Positions 11,663 to 21,805 of a stretch of 64,000 nt of DNA are shown here, piece after piece. The notes under the pieces are model-generated. The model was given only the letters and a program-made list of their open reading frames with translations. It was not told the origin of the DNA and ran no database searches. The stretch's first letter is position 1, and every line of letters begins with the position of its first letter. The translations under genes were made by a program, and so were the position numbers. Source of the stretch: Xiphydria camelus (Eukaryota; Arthropoda; Insecta; Hymenoptera; Xiphydriidae); contig OY783201.1 of the NCBI GenBank assembly GCA_963678675.1, positions 20,887,769 through 20,951,768 on the forward strand. The letters run 5' to 3'.

Positions 11663-12165
11663 GCATTGTTAGTGCATGAAACTGTGATAGAAAATCGTTT
11701 ATTGACCGCGAAGGAGATTGCTAAGACTTGTAAGATATCAGATGAAGTGGTGGACAAGATGTTACACGAGGATTTGTGTATGAGAAAATTATCCGCACGC
11801 TGGGTGCTGCGTTTATTGACAATTGACCAAAAGCGCGTATAACTTGACATGTCGCGCGAGTGTACTTGAGCTGTATAAAAAAAAATCCTATTCGCCAGAT
11901 TTAGATCCCAGTCACTTTTTTTTGTTTCCGAAGAAAAAATTTCTCAGGAGGAAAAAATTTGGGACAAATGCCGAGATGGAAAACGCTGAAGACCGGTATT
12001 TTTCAGGTGGACAAAAAGAATTTTTTTCTGACGGCTTGAAGGGTTGGGAGAAACGATGGATTAAATATATCAAGTAGCGAGGAGACTATGTTGAGAAATA
12101 AATATTTTTTACGTTCAAATATGTATTTTTCCTAAAAAGGCCAGAAACTTTTCAAATGACCGTCA
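11663..12165 (+). pseudogene. Mariner transposase remnant, catalytic centre deleted
   Basis: The first part encodes an HTH-like segment (ETVIENRLLTAKEIAKTCKI). After a large internal deletion the frame resumes with YSPDLDPSHFFLFPKKK, the third catalytic aspartate region of a DD34D mariner, and runs to a stop at 12075-12077. The two earlier catalytic aspartates are missing and the frame is broken near 11835. AGGCCAGAAACTTTTCAAATG near 12140 looks like a mariner 3' end. Confidence 0.7.
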
Positions 12166-12395
12166 TACATTTTATTCATTTACCAGTCATAACATATTAT
12201 ATATATGCATTGTTTTATCTCTTTCCTAGACATCCCGAATTCTTTTCGAAGGGACACTGTAAAATAAAAATTAATCAATTTGAAACTTAACCCAGCTTTT
12301 GTATAAATCTTATTTTGTATCTACATTGCTTCATTAAAATTCAATTTTCATTACAGATAATATCGGATTACATATTACATATTTATTACTACTAT

Positions 12396-12763
12396 AGAAG
12401 GTTGCATTGAAAGTCGCTGTTTGTTTTTTGTTTTTAAAACATCATGTCATAATAAAATATGTGAATACCTCAATCGAAGTATTTGCCTTCGGAAGCTAAC
12501 TTTTTCCCACTTTTCTGGCAGAAGTTGAATTCCGCAACCTAAGAATTATCTACTTTTTGAGCTAATCCTCTCGGCAACCTAATTTTTGACTTCTTGGTAA
12601 TCATGGAAGTGTGTATCTTTCAAGTCGTGTTGCATCGATTATACTAAATGATAATCACTCGGGGCCAGGTCTGGAGAATACGCTGGGTGGTGCGGGAGAA
12701 CTTCACATTCAAGCTCCATCAATGTGTCTTTCACGGCTTTAGCAACATGAGGCTGAGCATTGT
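12396..12763 (-). pseudogene. Mariner family 1, copy A: 3' fragment
   Basis: On the minus strand this encodes the end of the same mariner transposase seen at 20727, 29470 and 44290: DNAQPHVAKAV, then a PHPAYSPDLAPSD motif with the third catalytic aspartate, then the C-terminal tail. It includes the 3' end with GCTGTTTG. It is truncated at the second catalytic aspartate, exactly where the next transposase fragment begins. Confidence 0.75.
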
Positions 12764-13272
12764 CTTTACTATTGGTCCGTGAGAAATCCTTACTGGGTGG
12801 AATAAATACACATTCAAAGGAGATGGAGTGTAAATGTTTGGGCGGGAATTGTGGGAGAACAAATTATAGGACCTCACTTCATCGATGGAAACGTAAATGA
12901 TGAGATCTACACGGAATTCATCGGCAACTAATTGGATGAGCTATTAGAAGACGTACCATTGACAACCAGATTAGAAATCTAGTTCCAGCAGGATGGTCAC
13001 CCCGCTCATATATCTCACACGGAAAGCAACGTTCTCAAAAGAAAGTACGGACACCGCATAATCAGTTTATGCAAGGATGAAGAATAGCCACCACGATCAC
13101 CAGTCTGACCCTACTCGATTTTTCTTTGTAGACTCACCTGTGGCTGTGGTATATAAAACGCGCCGTGTAACTGCAGAGGATTTCAGGATGTGCATTACAC
13201 CTGCGCACAGAGCGATAACAAGCCTGAGACACTAGGCCGTGTTAGAAGTGCGATTATGATGAAACTTGAATA
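12764..13272 (+). pseudogene. Tc1/mariner-superfamily transposase, C-terminal fragment
   Basis: The translation shows VNVWAGIV, IIGPHFIDGNVN, a degraded FQQDG(x)PAH second catalytic site and PPRSPV where PPRSPDL is expected, ending ETLGRVRSAIMMKLE. This is a DDE-type transposase of the Tc1/IS630 kind. Several in-frame stops show it is dead. A second fragment of the same family lies in opposite orientation at 13640-14127, so the two form a large imperfect palindrome. Confidence 0.65.
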
Positions 13273-13639
13273 ACTTTGTGCGATGGCATAAATGGTGAAC
13301 ACATTGAACAATTAGTGTAAAATGATACCCCTCACAACCAACAAATACTGATAGAAATGGAATTTGCGAACTTGACTTTAACTTTCCATGGAGAGACCGG
13401 AGCAAGTGATGGGCATTGATGGTTTTCAACAAGTCCTGTAAAAACAGATATAATAATCTTCAGATGTGGTTTTTAATTTCAAATTTACTATTTATATCTA
13501 GGTTCAGTTAAACTTCAATAATAGAAAAATAATATTTACATGCGCAGGCAGTTTCCATTTCCACAAGTTGTTGTTGGTTGCAGAAAGCATCGGATTTACA
13601 TTAGTTGTTCGATGTGACCCATTCATGGCTTCGTACAGG

Positions 13640-14127
13640 GCTACTCTCTTAAAAATCGCAGTTCTAACACGGCCTAGTGTCTAGGGTATTAATGCTCTGT
13701 ATGCAGCTGTCTCTGTTGCTCTCAGATCTTCTGCATTTACCGGACACGTTTTGTATACCACATTCTTCAGATGACTCCACAACAAAAATTGAGTGGCGTC
13801 AGATCCAGCGATCGTGGAGGTCATTCTTGATCCTCACGCAAACTGATTATCCGGTGTCAGCACTTTCTTCTGAGAAAATATCTCGCCATTTGAGATACAT
13901 GAGCGGGGAGACCATCCTACTGGAACTACATTTCTAATTTGGTTGCCAATGGTATGCCTTCTAGTAGCTCATCCAATTGGTTATCTATGAATTCCATGTA
14001 GTTAGCGGAATTTATATTTCTTTCGATGAAGTGGGGTCCTATAATTTGGTCCCCCACAATTCCCGCCCAAACATTTACACTCCATCACCTTTGAGTGTAT
14101 AGGTACTTCTTCCACCCAGTGGACACA
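13640..14127 (-). pseudogene. Same Tc1/mariner-superfamily transposase, inverted fragment
   Basis: Read on the minus strand it repeats the 12764-13272 fragment: the conserved WAGI(V/G) region (GGCGGGAATTGTGGG near 14060), the second catalytic site with CAGTAGGATGGTC, and CTAGGCCGTGTTAGAA at 13668-13683. Identity is only moderate, so the two are separate old copies rather than a recent inversion. The 370 bases between them hold no gene. Confidence 0.6.
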
Positions 14128-15260
14128 CAAGTTAAAGACAACTTCAAAAAACTTAATCTACCAGAAAACAGCAAAGCCGTCCTTCTTTTGGATAATTGTA
14201 GAGCACATCCTCCAATAGCAGAGCTAGTTTCTGGCAACATATTGCGACACTTTTGCCGCCTAACGTTACCTCATTGATTCAACCCATGGATCAAGGGGTT
14301 ATTCAAAACTTTAAATGTTTCTATAGGAGTTCCTTCGTTCAAGGTCTTTTAAATTCTGACTGTGTGATGTTGCTGACTTTCAAAATAAATTTAACGTCAA
14401 GGATGCCATATATGCTACTGCACTATCATGGTCTCAAGTGAAAGAAATAACTTTACAACGATGCTGGAGAAAACTTTGGCCAAATGCAGTTCTTGAAGCC
14501 CATTCAACAAGTCAAATTGTTCAAAAGGAAGACGACTTGGGCACAGTAACTAAGGTGTTAGACGTTATTAATAGTGGACCTAAAGAAAATCCTTTAAAAA
14601 ATATATCCGAGGAGGAAGTCATTGAATGGGTTAAGATTGATACGAACGAATCAACCGAAGAAAAGCTCACAGATGAAGCAATTATTCAAAGTGTAATAGA
14701 CCCTCAACCAGTAAATCTTGAAGAGTCTGCGTCAGATGATGATGAAATGGAAAAATGAGAGAAGAAAAAAATCAGTTGGGGGGAAGCGGCAGACGCATTA
14801 AACAAATTCATAACATTTGCTGAAACAAACTGACGTTATAATTGTGCAGAAATCATTAATTTGCATATTCTAAGAAATAACTTTTTTAAAAAGAGAGCTG
14901 AATCTACAAAACAAAAAGACATTAGAGATTTTTTAAAATAAATGTCTCATCAGTACATATTATGTACATACGTGTAAATTTGTAACACATTTCACTGGTT
15001 TAATTTGTTGTTAAGACATTTCATTGTTATGTTATTCAAAATGCAGGAATAAAGGTATGTTTTGGTTTGTATTCGAGTTTAAATGATTATCTCAGCATTT
15101 CTGGTAAACAACGCTTGCTGTCAAACATCATATTGCAGCTGCATTCATTCTACGACTTATCATTTAATAATCGCGGAACACATCTCCTGATAATCCGGCA
15201 TTTTCGGTAATCCGGCACCGGCCGAGTCCCGAACGTGCCGGATTATCGGTAGTCTACTGT
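14128..15260 (+). pseudogene. Pogo/Tigger (jerky-like) transposase, 3' half
   Basis: Encodes [12 protein letters not shown] (second catalytic aspartate), [21 protein letters not shown] (third catalytic region of DDE_1/CENP-B-like transposases), QRCWRKLWP and an acidic tail ending SDDDEMEK at 14758. Two frameshifts break it near 14250 and 14430. A downstream piece, KQKDIRDFFK, ends at 14940. The right terminus at about 15187-15260 contains ATAATCCGGCA phrases and ends TCTACTG followed by TA, as in pogo elements. The 5' half is missing. Confidence 0.75.
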
Positions 15261-15262
15261 AG

Positions 15263-15762
15263 TTGATTATTGAAATCTAGAAGGACTGATTTCCTAAACC
15301 TTCATGTCAGGAGTGATTAACATTGCATTAAATAAAAATAATTTCCTGGAGTCCTACCACGGAGAAAGGGGTCTTTCAACGTGGAGAGGAGAGCCAGCAT
15401 TAAATAAGTTATCATTTTTAAAGCAAAAGAAGAGAAGATCAACATCACGCTGGCTCTTCAATCATCGCATAGGAGTCCTAGTTTGGTCATCTCTGGACTG
15501 TAGGAATTCAATCTTCTCCTGGGAACCTTACCACGGAAGTAGTGAAATCATCATCAATAGTGCATATGAGTGAAGTGAAGTAGAACTACGTCCAGTTTCC
15601 TTCTAGATTGAAATAGTCTCTACTCGGTGCTAAACAATTAGATTCCATTTACATACGTCGTTTTCAATTATTCTTGGAAATACAAGCTGGGCTTTGAATT
15701 ACCAAGATTAATTGTCTGACGGAGACATCGCAAGTTTTAGGCTCGACTCCTGTCCGCAATTA
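15263..15762. other. No recognisable feature
   Basis: Contains an internal similarity (TCCTACCACGGA near 15352 and CCTTACCACGGA near 15525). The short open frame at 15304-15573 has no recognisable product. Confidence 0.35.
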
Positions 15763-16130
15763 TACGAGGGCAGAGTAAAAAGTCCGATACTTTTTTAGTA
15801 GATGGTAGTGTGATCGCGAAGATGAGTATATGTGAGCATAGTAGCATCCTTTCTAGTAATGAGCACCACGACAATGCACCTGCCCATTCGTCTGCCGTTG
15901 TAACAGCAAAATTGGTTGATTTGAAGTTCGAATTGCTTCCGTATCCACCTTATTCGCCGGATTTGGCTCAACAGCGAAATTGATCGATTTGAAGTTCGAA
16001 TTGCTGCCGCATCCACCTCATTCACCGGATTTGGCTCCCTGTGACTTCTTTCTCTTCCCAAACTTGAAAAAATGGCTGGCTGGAAAGAAATTCTCATCAA
16101 AAGGTATCGGATTTTCATTCTGCCCTCGTA
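15763..16130. mobile_element. Deleted mariner with intact ends
   Basis: The ends TACGAGGGCAGAGTAAAAAG and its inverse CTGCCCTCGTA are flanked by TA on both sides. The interior encodes the second catalytic region (HHDNAPAHS) and YSPDLAPCDFFLFPNLKKW of an irritans-type mariner, but the first part is gone. A segment of about 70 bp with TTGAAGTTCGAATTGCT is tandemly duplicated. It could be mobilised only in trans. Confidence 0.75.
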
Positions 16131-16374
16131 TACTGGAATGAGGATCTACTCGTATAAAACCTCTGATGCATGTATTTTTGTAATTAAGGAGGATTAATAT
16201 TTAATTAAGAATATAAATAGAAGAAATTACGTAGGTGTAGTATTAAAAGTTGTGAAACCTTCAGATTTATTAGGAGGTAGTATTGAAAGCTGTTGTTCTC
16301 CTGTAGATGGCTCTAATTATTAGATAGGCACATAAATAATGAGCGATTATGACAAAATGAGACAAACTATATAT

Positions 16375-17341
16375 TTTTAATTTATAATGTTTATTTGCCA
16401 ATAACATAAGCGCCATCGGAATCAACAATACGCCTTCACCTATCTGGACGAATGAATACCGTCTGTGTAGAATTGTTTTGGTTTTGACTTGAAGAATTCA
16501 TCTAGGAACTGTCGTAGATGGACCTCATCGTCACATTTTTTTCAGATAGTGCATGGCTCAGGAATCTGAATAAACAATAATCCATTGGTGCTAAGTCTGG
16601 CGAGTACGGTGGATGAACAATTACTTTTCAACCAAGCTCTAATAACTTGTTCTGTGTTATTTTTTATATATGTGGTCGAGCGTTGTCGTGTAGAAAGAAA
16701 ATTTTATCATGTTGTGGACGTTTAAGCTTGACATTAGTTTTAAACTTATCAAGATGGTTACAGTAGACTGTGGCGGTCATGGTAGTATTACAAGGAAGGA
16801 GGTCCCAATATAATTATGATTCCGTGAATATCTCACCAGACGCACGATGCACGAGTATGGTTAATATACATAATCCATTTTTCATCCCCAGTGATGGGAT
16901 GGAACAACCAGTTGAACGTATGGCGAAAAGATAGAAGTTGTATACAGACGTCCATGCGACACTTGAGTTGACATGGACTCAACTCATGAGGTATCCAAAC
17001 ACCTATATGTATCTTTTTCTTAATTCATGCAAATGACGTTCTATTGTGGTGTGAAAGCATTCGAGAAGAATAGACAACGCACGCGTCGAAAGTCTGGGAT
17101 CTTCCTCAATTAATGACTTTAATTTATCGATATCTATTTCTACTGGCCGATCAGACTTAGGTTGATTACTTAACGTATAGTTGCCACTACGAAATGCATG
17201 GAACTATCTTTTTGCCGTAGCCTCCGATACGGCATGGGGAGTTACGTGTTCGTATATGTTGCGTACAGCTTCAGCCACTCAGTGGTCAGATTGGTATTCG
17301 TACAGCAAACAATATCTAACGTGCATTTTTATATCGTCCAT
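16375..17341 (-). pseudogene. Mariner transposase, second family, nearly full length
   Basis: The minus-strand ATG at 17341 opens a SETMAR-type mariner: an N-terminal HTH with VAEAVRNIYEHV, RPVEIDIDKLKSLIEEDPR, TTIERHLHEL, then FLHDNARPHI (second aspartate) and HPPYSPDLAPMDYCLF (third aspartate). In-frame stops occur near residues 21 and 45 and later frames shift, so it is inactive. The 244 bases before it (16131-16374) hold no gene. Confidence 0.75.
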
Positions 17342-17639
17342 TTTTTATGTGATATATACACCTTGATGTTTAAACTATGACTGAGATGAACAAGCGTCAC
17401 TCGTTGTTTATATACCCTCGTTCGTAGAATGCTTTAGACGTTTCTCCTAAAAGCTGGCATTTATGTGCCAATCCAAAAATTACATCGTGCGCAGCGACTA
17501 ATATTTCCTGTATCACTTAAAATTATGGACTTTTCTCATTAAGATTCAGTCATTAAACTGTAATTTTCGGTTAATATAATTCTATATCTATAACTAAAGA
17601 AAATGGAATGCGACAAGATGTTTTTTCAATGTGTACTTC

Positions 17640-18900
17640 TACACTACTTTGACTTTTAAAAAAGTACTGCTGCAGCTCATCAATTACTTGTCCAAGCTTA
17701 TGCTGAATACACTACATTAGAAGCAGTATATACAGGGTGTTCGGAAAAAACATCGACACAGAAATAGGGGTGATAGGTTACGTCATTACAAGTATTTTGA
17801 TATAAGGGACCTATACCCGCAAGCGCCCCCTTCTGGAGATATCAACTTTTCAAGTTCATAACGACCGAGGTTGATCAAAGTAGAATAATAAGAAATGTAT
17901 CAAGATGGTAACGAATATTTAATTTTACGAGATACAAAAACAATGTACTACAGCAAATGCTCAAAATGACGGCCACCCATGTCCATGCAACATCGGAAAC
18001 GATTCTGGATAGATGTGCCACTGCGCAAACTGCTTGCGGAAAGGATAACCGCTTGGCTCAAGTCCTTGTACTTTTCGAAGATGATGCGGATACAAGGAGT
18101 TTTCATTTGTTTTTCAATTGTACAGGTAGACAAAAAACTCAATATTATCCTACTTTGATCAACCTCGGTCGTTATAAACTTGAAAAGTTGATATCTCTCC
18201 AGAAGGGAGCACTTGCGGGTATAGGTCCCTTATATCAAAATACTTGTAATGACGTAACCTATCACCCCTATTTCTGTGTCGGTGTTTTTTCCGAACACCC
18301 TGTATAGAGACTGGTTTCATCACTTCAGAAGTGGAAACTGTGATGTGATCGACATACAACGGTCAGATCAAACAAAGAAGTTCGAAGAAGAACAACTGCA
18401 AACTCAATTGGAAGAAAACACTACTCAAACGCTCAAAGAATTGGCTCAACAACTTGAAGTCGATACGAATCTACAATTTTACAACGTTTACATACCATGG
18501 AAAATATTGAAAAAGAAGGAAAGCAGCTGCCACATGAATTGACCGAAAATGCCATTGCTAATCGTCTGACTATCTCGATCTTTACTTGAAAAGCATTAAA
18601 AAAATTTTTTTATAACGTATCGTAACCGGTGATGAGAAATTGATCTATTTCGACAACCCGAAACGCAAAAAATCATGGGTTACTCCTGGCCAACCATCAA
18701 CATCGATACCAAAACGATACATCCACGGTCACAAAACAATGCTTTCAATTCGGTGGGGTGGGGGTGAAGGTGTCGTTTATTATGACTTGTTGAAACCGAA
18801 TTAAACAATTATTGCCGAATGTTATCAACAACAATTGTAGCGTTTAAATGATAATTTAATGCAAAAACGACCATCAATTGCATGAAATTGCCGAAAAGTG
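17640..18900 (+). pseudogene. Mariner family 1, copy B: N-terminal part (interrupted)
   Basis: The N-terminus (AAAHQLLVQAYAEYTT) is visible at 17660-17730. It is interrupted by the foldback MITE at 17731-18304 and resumes at 18307 with RDWFHHFRSGNCDV, TLKELAQQLEVDT, TGDE(K)LIYFDNPKRKKSW (first catalytic aspartate) and the region before the second aspartate. It stops at 18900, where another insertion begins. The C-terminal part continues at 20727. Stops and frameshifts also occur inside the coding sequence. Confidence 0.8.
17731..18304. mobile_element. Foldback MITE inside mariner copy B
   Basis: TACAGGGTGTTCGGAAAAAA is mirrored by its inverse ending at 18304. The inverted arms are about 170 bp and contain GGGGTGATAGGTTACGTCAT and AAGTTGATATCTC. 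TA flanks both sides (17729-17730, 18305-18306), so it used a TA target. The central 240 bp are unique. The open frames at 17957-18307 and 18159-18359 are products of the arms. Confidence 0.88.
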
Positions 18901-20726
18901 TTCGTTTGGTTGCCGCGCGATCAAGTTTCTAGATCTCCTCGGGGTCGTAAAGCCCGAGGACACAATGCGTGACACGGCTTGTGATGAACTGAACGTACCG
19001 CAAGGAAGATTTAATCTTATCGGCTAGTTTAATAAATTGTACAATTGTGTAATTGTTTTGACACGTCAAAAGCGGACTTATCGGCAGGATAACTCTATCG
19101 GGCAGTATATCGGCATGTTGTACAACCGGCTCTTAAAATGCAACAGCATTTGGTCGACGGAGGGGATAGCGTGGGTGACGCTATGCAACCTGATTGGCTG
19201 GAGGAAGAATGTCGGCGGCACAGAAGATGACGTTGGGAACTTTCCGAGGCCCTTGTCCGAAGGGCGAGGGTACCTTTGCTAACGTTTTCCCGAGTGGCCA
19301 TCGACTAAATGTGATATTCATCCCCTTAAGCCGGCTTGATATTCATGATATGGCGGTGCCCTTTAAAGTGTGCACCGCGGAGACGGCTCACTACGACAGT
19401 TCGACAATTGCTCTCCATGAAAGGTGCGGAACCGCGAGCGCATTCACGGCCTGTGTTTGCCGAAATGTGCCGATTTGCATGGCGGTGAAATTAACTCTAT
19501 ATTGGCGAAGTATTTGGCGTTATGACACGGTACTCATTAGAGTGAGGCACTGCCGGAGACGGTTTACTACGACCGTCCGGTAATTTATCTTCCCGGAAAG
19601 ATGCGGGACCGCGATTATACATTCGCGGCCCACGTTTGCCGAAACGTCGCTGATGGCGAGGTATTTATGATAGCGAAACTTAAGGAGGAACATCAGGACT
19701 CTACGGGGTGAGGCGAGAGGAGGGAAAGAACAAAGCTTTCGACGCGTATTGCCAATATCAGATAATGAAATTTTCATTCATTCAAAAATTATATATACGT
19801 TATTAATGTCACAAAATGTGGCTTATCATTGCTCTATTATTGATTTAAAATCAATGTAATATTTATTTAAATTTATTACTGTTAAATTTTACATTATTTA
19901 TTTTCGAGTATGAAAATGAAAAAAAAACGTGGAAACACCGCAGTTTTTGACGAAGACGTTGGTACGAGATTTGTCGGTAAAAAGGGTCACTTACCGACAG
20001 AATTCTATGTGTGGCAGCTGCGTATTTTGATGTTCATAACCTCAAAGCTATATGTTTACGTGGGTTCTATCAGTAGCCAAATATCGCTTTCAAAATGTAT
20101 AATATCACGGCACAGTGTTATCGTTGGAAAGGAAAAATGGTGTCTAAAAAAGTGTATGACAGAAAGATACAATTACAAGAAAGTGGTAGAGCTCTAAGGA
20201 AATCAAAGTTTCCCGAGGAGGCACCAGTAGCGAGTACAAGACCTCTATTAGTCTCGGGTTTGAATCGTAGCGCAATGGCTGACCTCTCCTCTCTGACGTC
20301 ACGCACTATTGCCACGTTTCCCCCTATTCGTCCCAAAATTCCGTTTTCTCGAAACCTTTTACTAAATTATGTAAAAACTACTAAGTGAAATTGGGTTAAA
20401 CTGTGCAGGATAGAAGTTCATAACTACATGCAAAATAAAACGTTTTCTTTTTACCATTCCTTCCATTTTAAGAGCCAATATTTTTACTATCAAATCATCG
20501 GCCCATAAGGCTGCATGTTAATCAGTGAGTTTTGAAACATGAATTTAAAAAAACGGTTAAGTGAATTTATTTCAAATTTTGACATTAACGTTCTGATGAA
20601 GTGTAGATTATAAGAAAACGAATCTTAGTCCATTGGTCTTGGTCTAATTGGTCCATTTTCATTTAACTGATGTTCTCCTTAAGCGGTACGAAGCGGCCTC
20701 CGAGTTCTATCTATCGTGAGACGGAA
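18901..20726. mobile_element. Unclassified 1.8-kb insertion splitting mariner copy B
   Basis: Its limits are set by the mariner sequence: the transposase breaks after GAAAAGTG at 18900 and resumes with GTGATTCTTCTTCAC at about 20729. AGTG occurs at both junctions and may be a 4-bp target duplication. The left end shares the repeat at 5941-6110. The interior has an internal duplication of about 130 bp (19375-19510 against 19548-19680; GTTTGCCGAAA phrases). No retrotransposon or transposase protein is recognisable. A stretch near 20100-20370 is open in one frame but matches nothing I know. Confidence 0.6.
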
Positions 20727-21111
20727 CAGTGATTCTTCTTCACGAGAATGCAGAAGAATCATCTAACCTTATTAGTAGAGTTGTAAAAGAAACATTGATG
20801 GAGCTTGAATGGGAAGTACTCCCGCACCCAGCGTATTCTTCAGACCTGGCCCCGAGTGATTATCATTTAGTGAGATCGATGCAACACGACTTGGAAGATA
20901 CACACTTCCATGATTACCAAGAAATCAAAAATCGGGTTGCCGAGTGGATTAGCTCAAAAAGTAGATAATTCTTTTGTTGCGGAATTCAACTTCTGCCAGA
21001 AAAGTAGGAAAAAGTTAGCTTCCAAAGGCAAATACTTCGATTGAGGTATTCACACATTTTATTACATGATGTTTTAAAAATAAGAAAAAACAGCGGCTTC
21101 CAATGCAAGCC
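20727..21111 (+). pseudogene. Mariner family 1, copy B: C-terminal part
   Basis: Resumes at the second catalytic site (ILLHENAEE, the consensus DNARPH being lost), then LEWEVLPHPAYSSDLAPSDY with the third catalytic aspartate, and the C-terminus ending FD plus stop near 21045. The 3' end with AACAGCGGCTTCCAATGCAA lies at about 21090-21108. One deletion shifts the frame near residue 80. Confidence 0.8.
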
Positions 21112-21805
21112 TTTTATTATACTTATCCTCAATAATCATAACAATTTATTTCTGATACTACTTGTCCAATTCCTGTTACAAAGCAACCTGCCTGTGCAGC
21201 AAGCCTGTGCTAATTGCAACGAAGAGGCCAAAGGTAATGTCTGATTTTGTTCACTAAAAGTGAATGTATTTCTAATTTTTTGATTAAATATATTACTTTA
21301 ATATTGGGAATGGTAGCTTAACAAATGAATTAAATGCTCACTATAACATTGATTTCATTAGACCCAAGTTATACAGATAATAATATGGATAATCTTACAA
21401 CTAGCCCCGCTCTCCCCTTCCGAATTATTTCAAATTAGAAATGCACGAAGTAATTCGCTCAGGAGGTTCGTGTGAGGTACCTATATTTAATTTTGGCAAT
21501 ATTTATCTTGTCGATAAATAGTAAGATTATAACGATCGATGGAAAAATAAATTGTAGATACTTCAAATAAAATAATAAAAATGTGGTAGCGTCAATCGTT
21601 AGCCGTTACGATAACTGAGTAGACAAACACAAACAGTGTTACGAGAATAGGGAATTTACACATATTTTTTTACGTCATAAATGGATTGAGCACGTAAAAA
21701 AAGTTGGGTCGTGTTTTTTTATTTCGGTTTCTGACGCGAAGTTAAGCCGTAACAAATTAATAAAGTTTGCGATAAACTCCGCCTACTTGAAACAGCCGGT
21801 CCAGC
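21112..21805. other. No recognisable feature
   Basis: AT-rich sequence without a coding exon or clear repeat ends. Confidence 0.35.

Noticed and set aside
19194..19583. A 129-codon frame inside the insertion
   Set aside because: It spans the internal duplication and matches no protein family I know. Base composition alone could keep it open.
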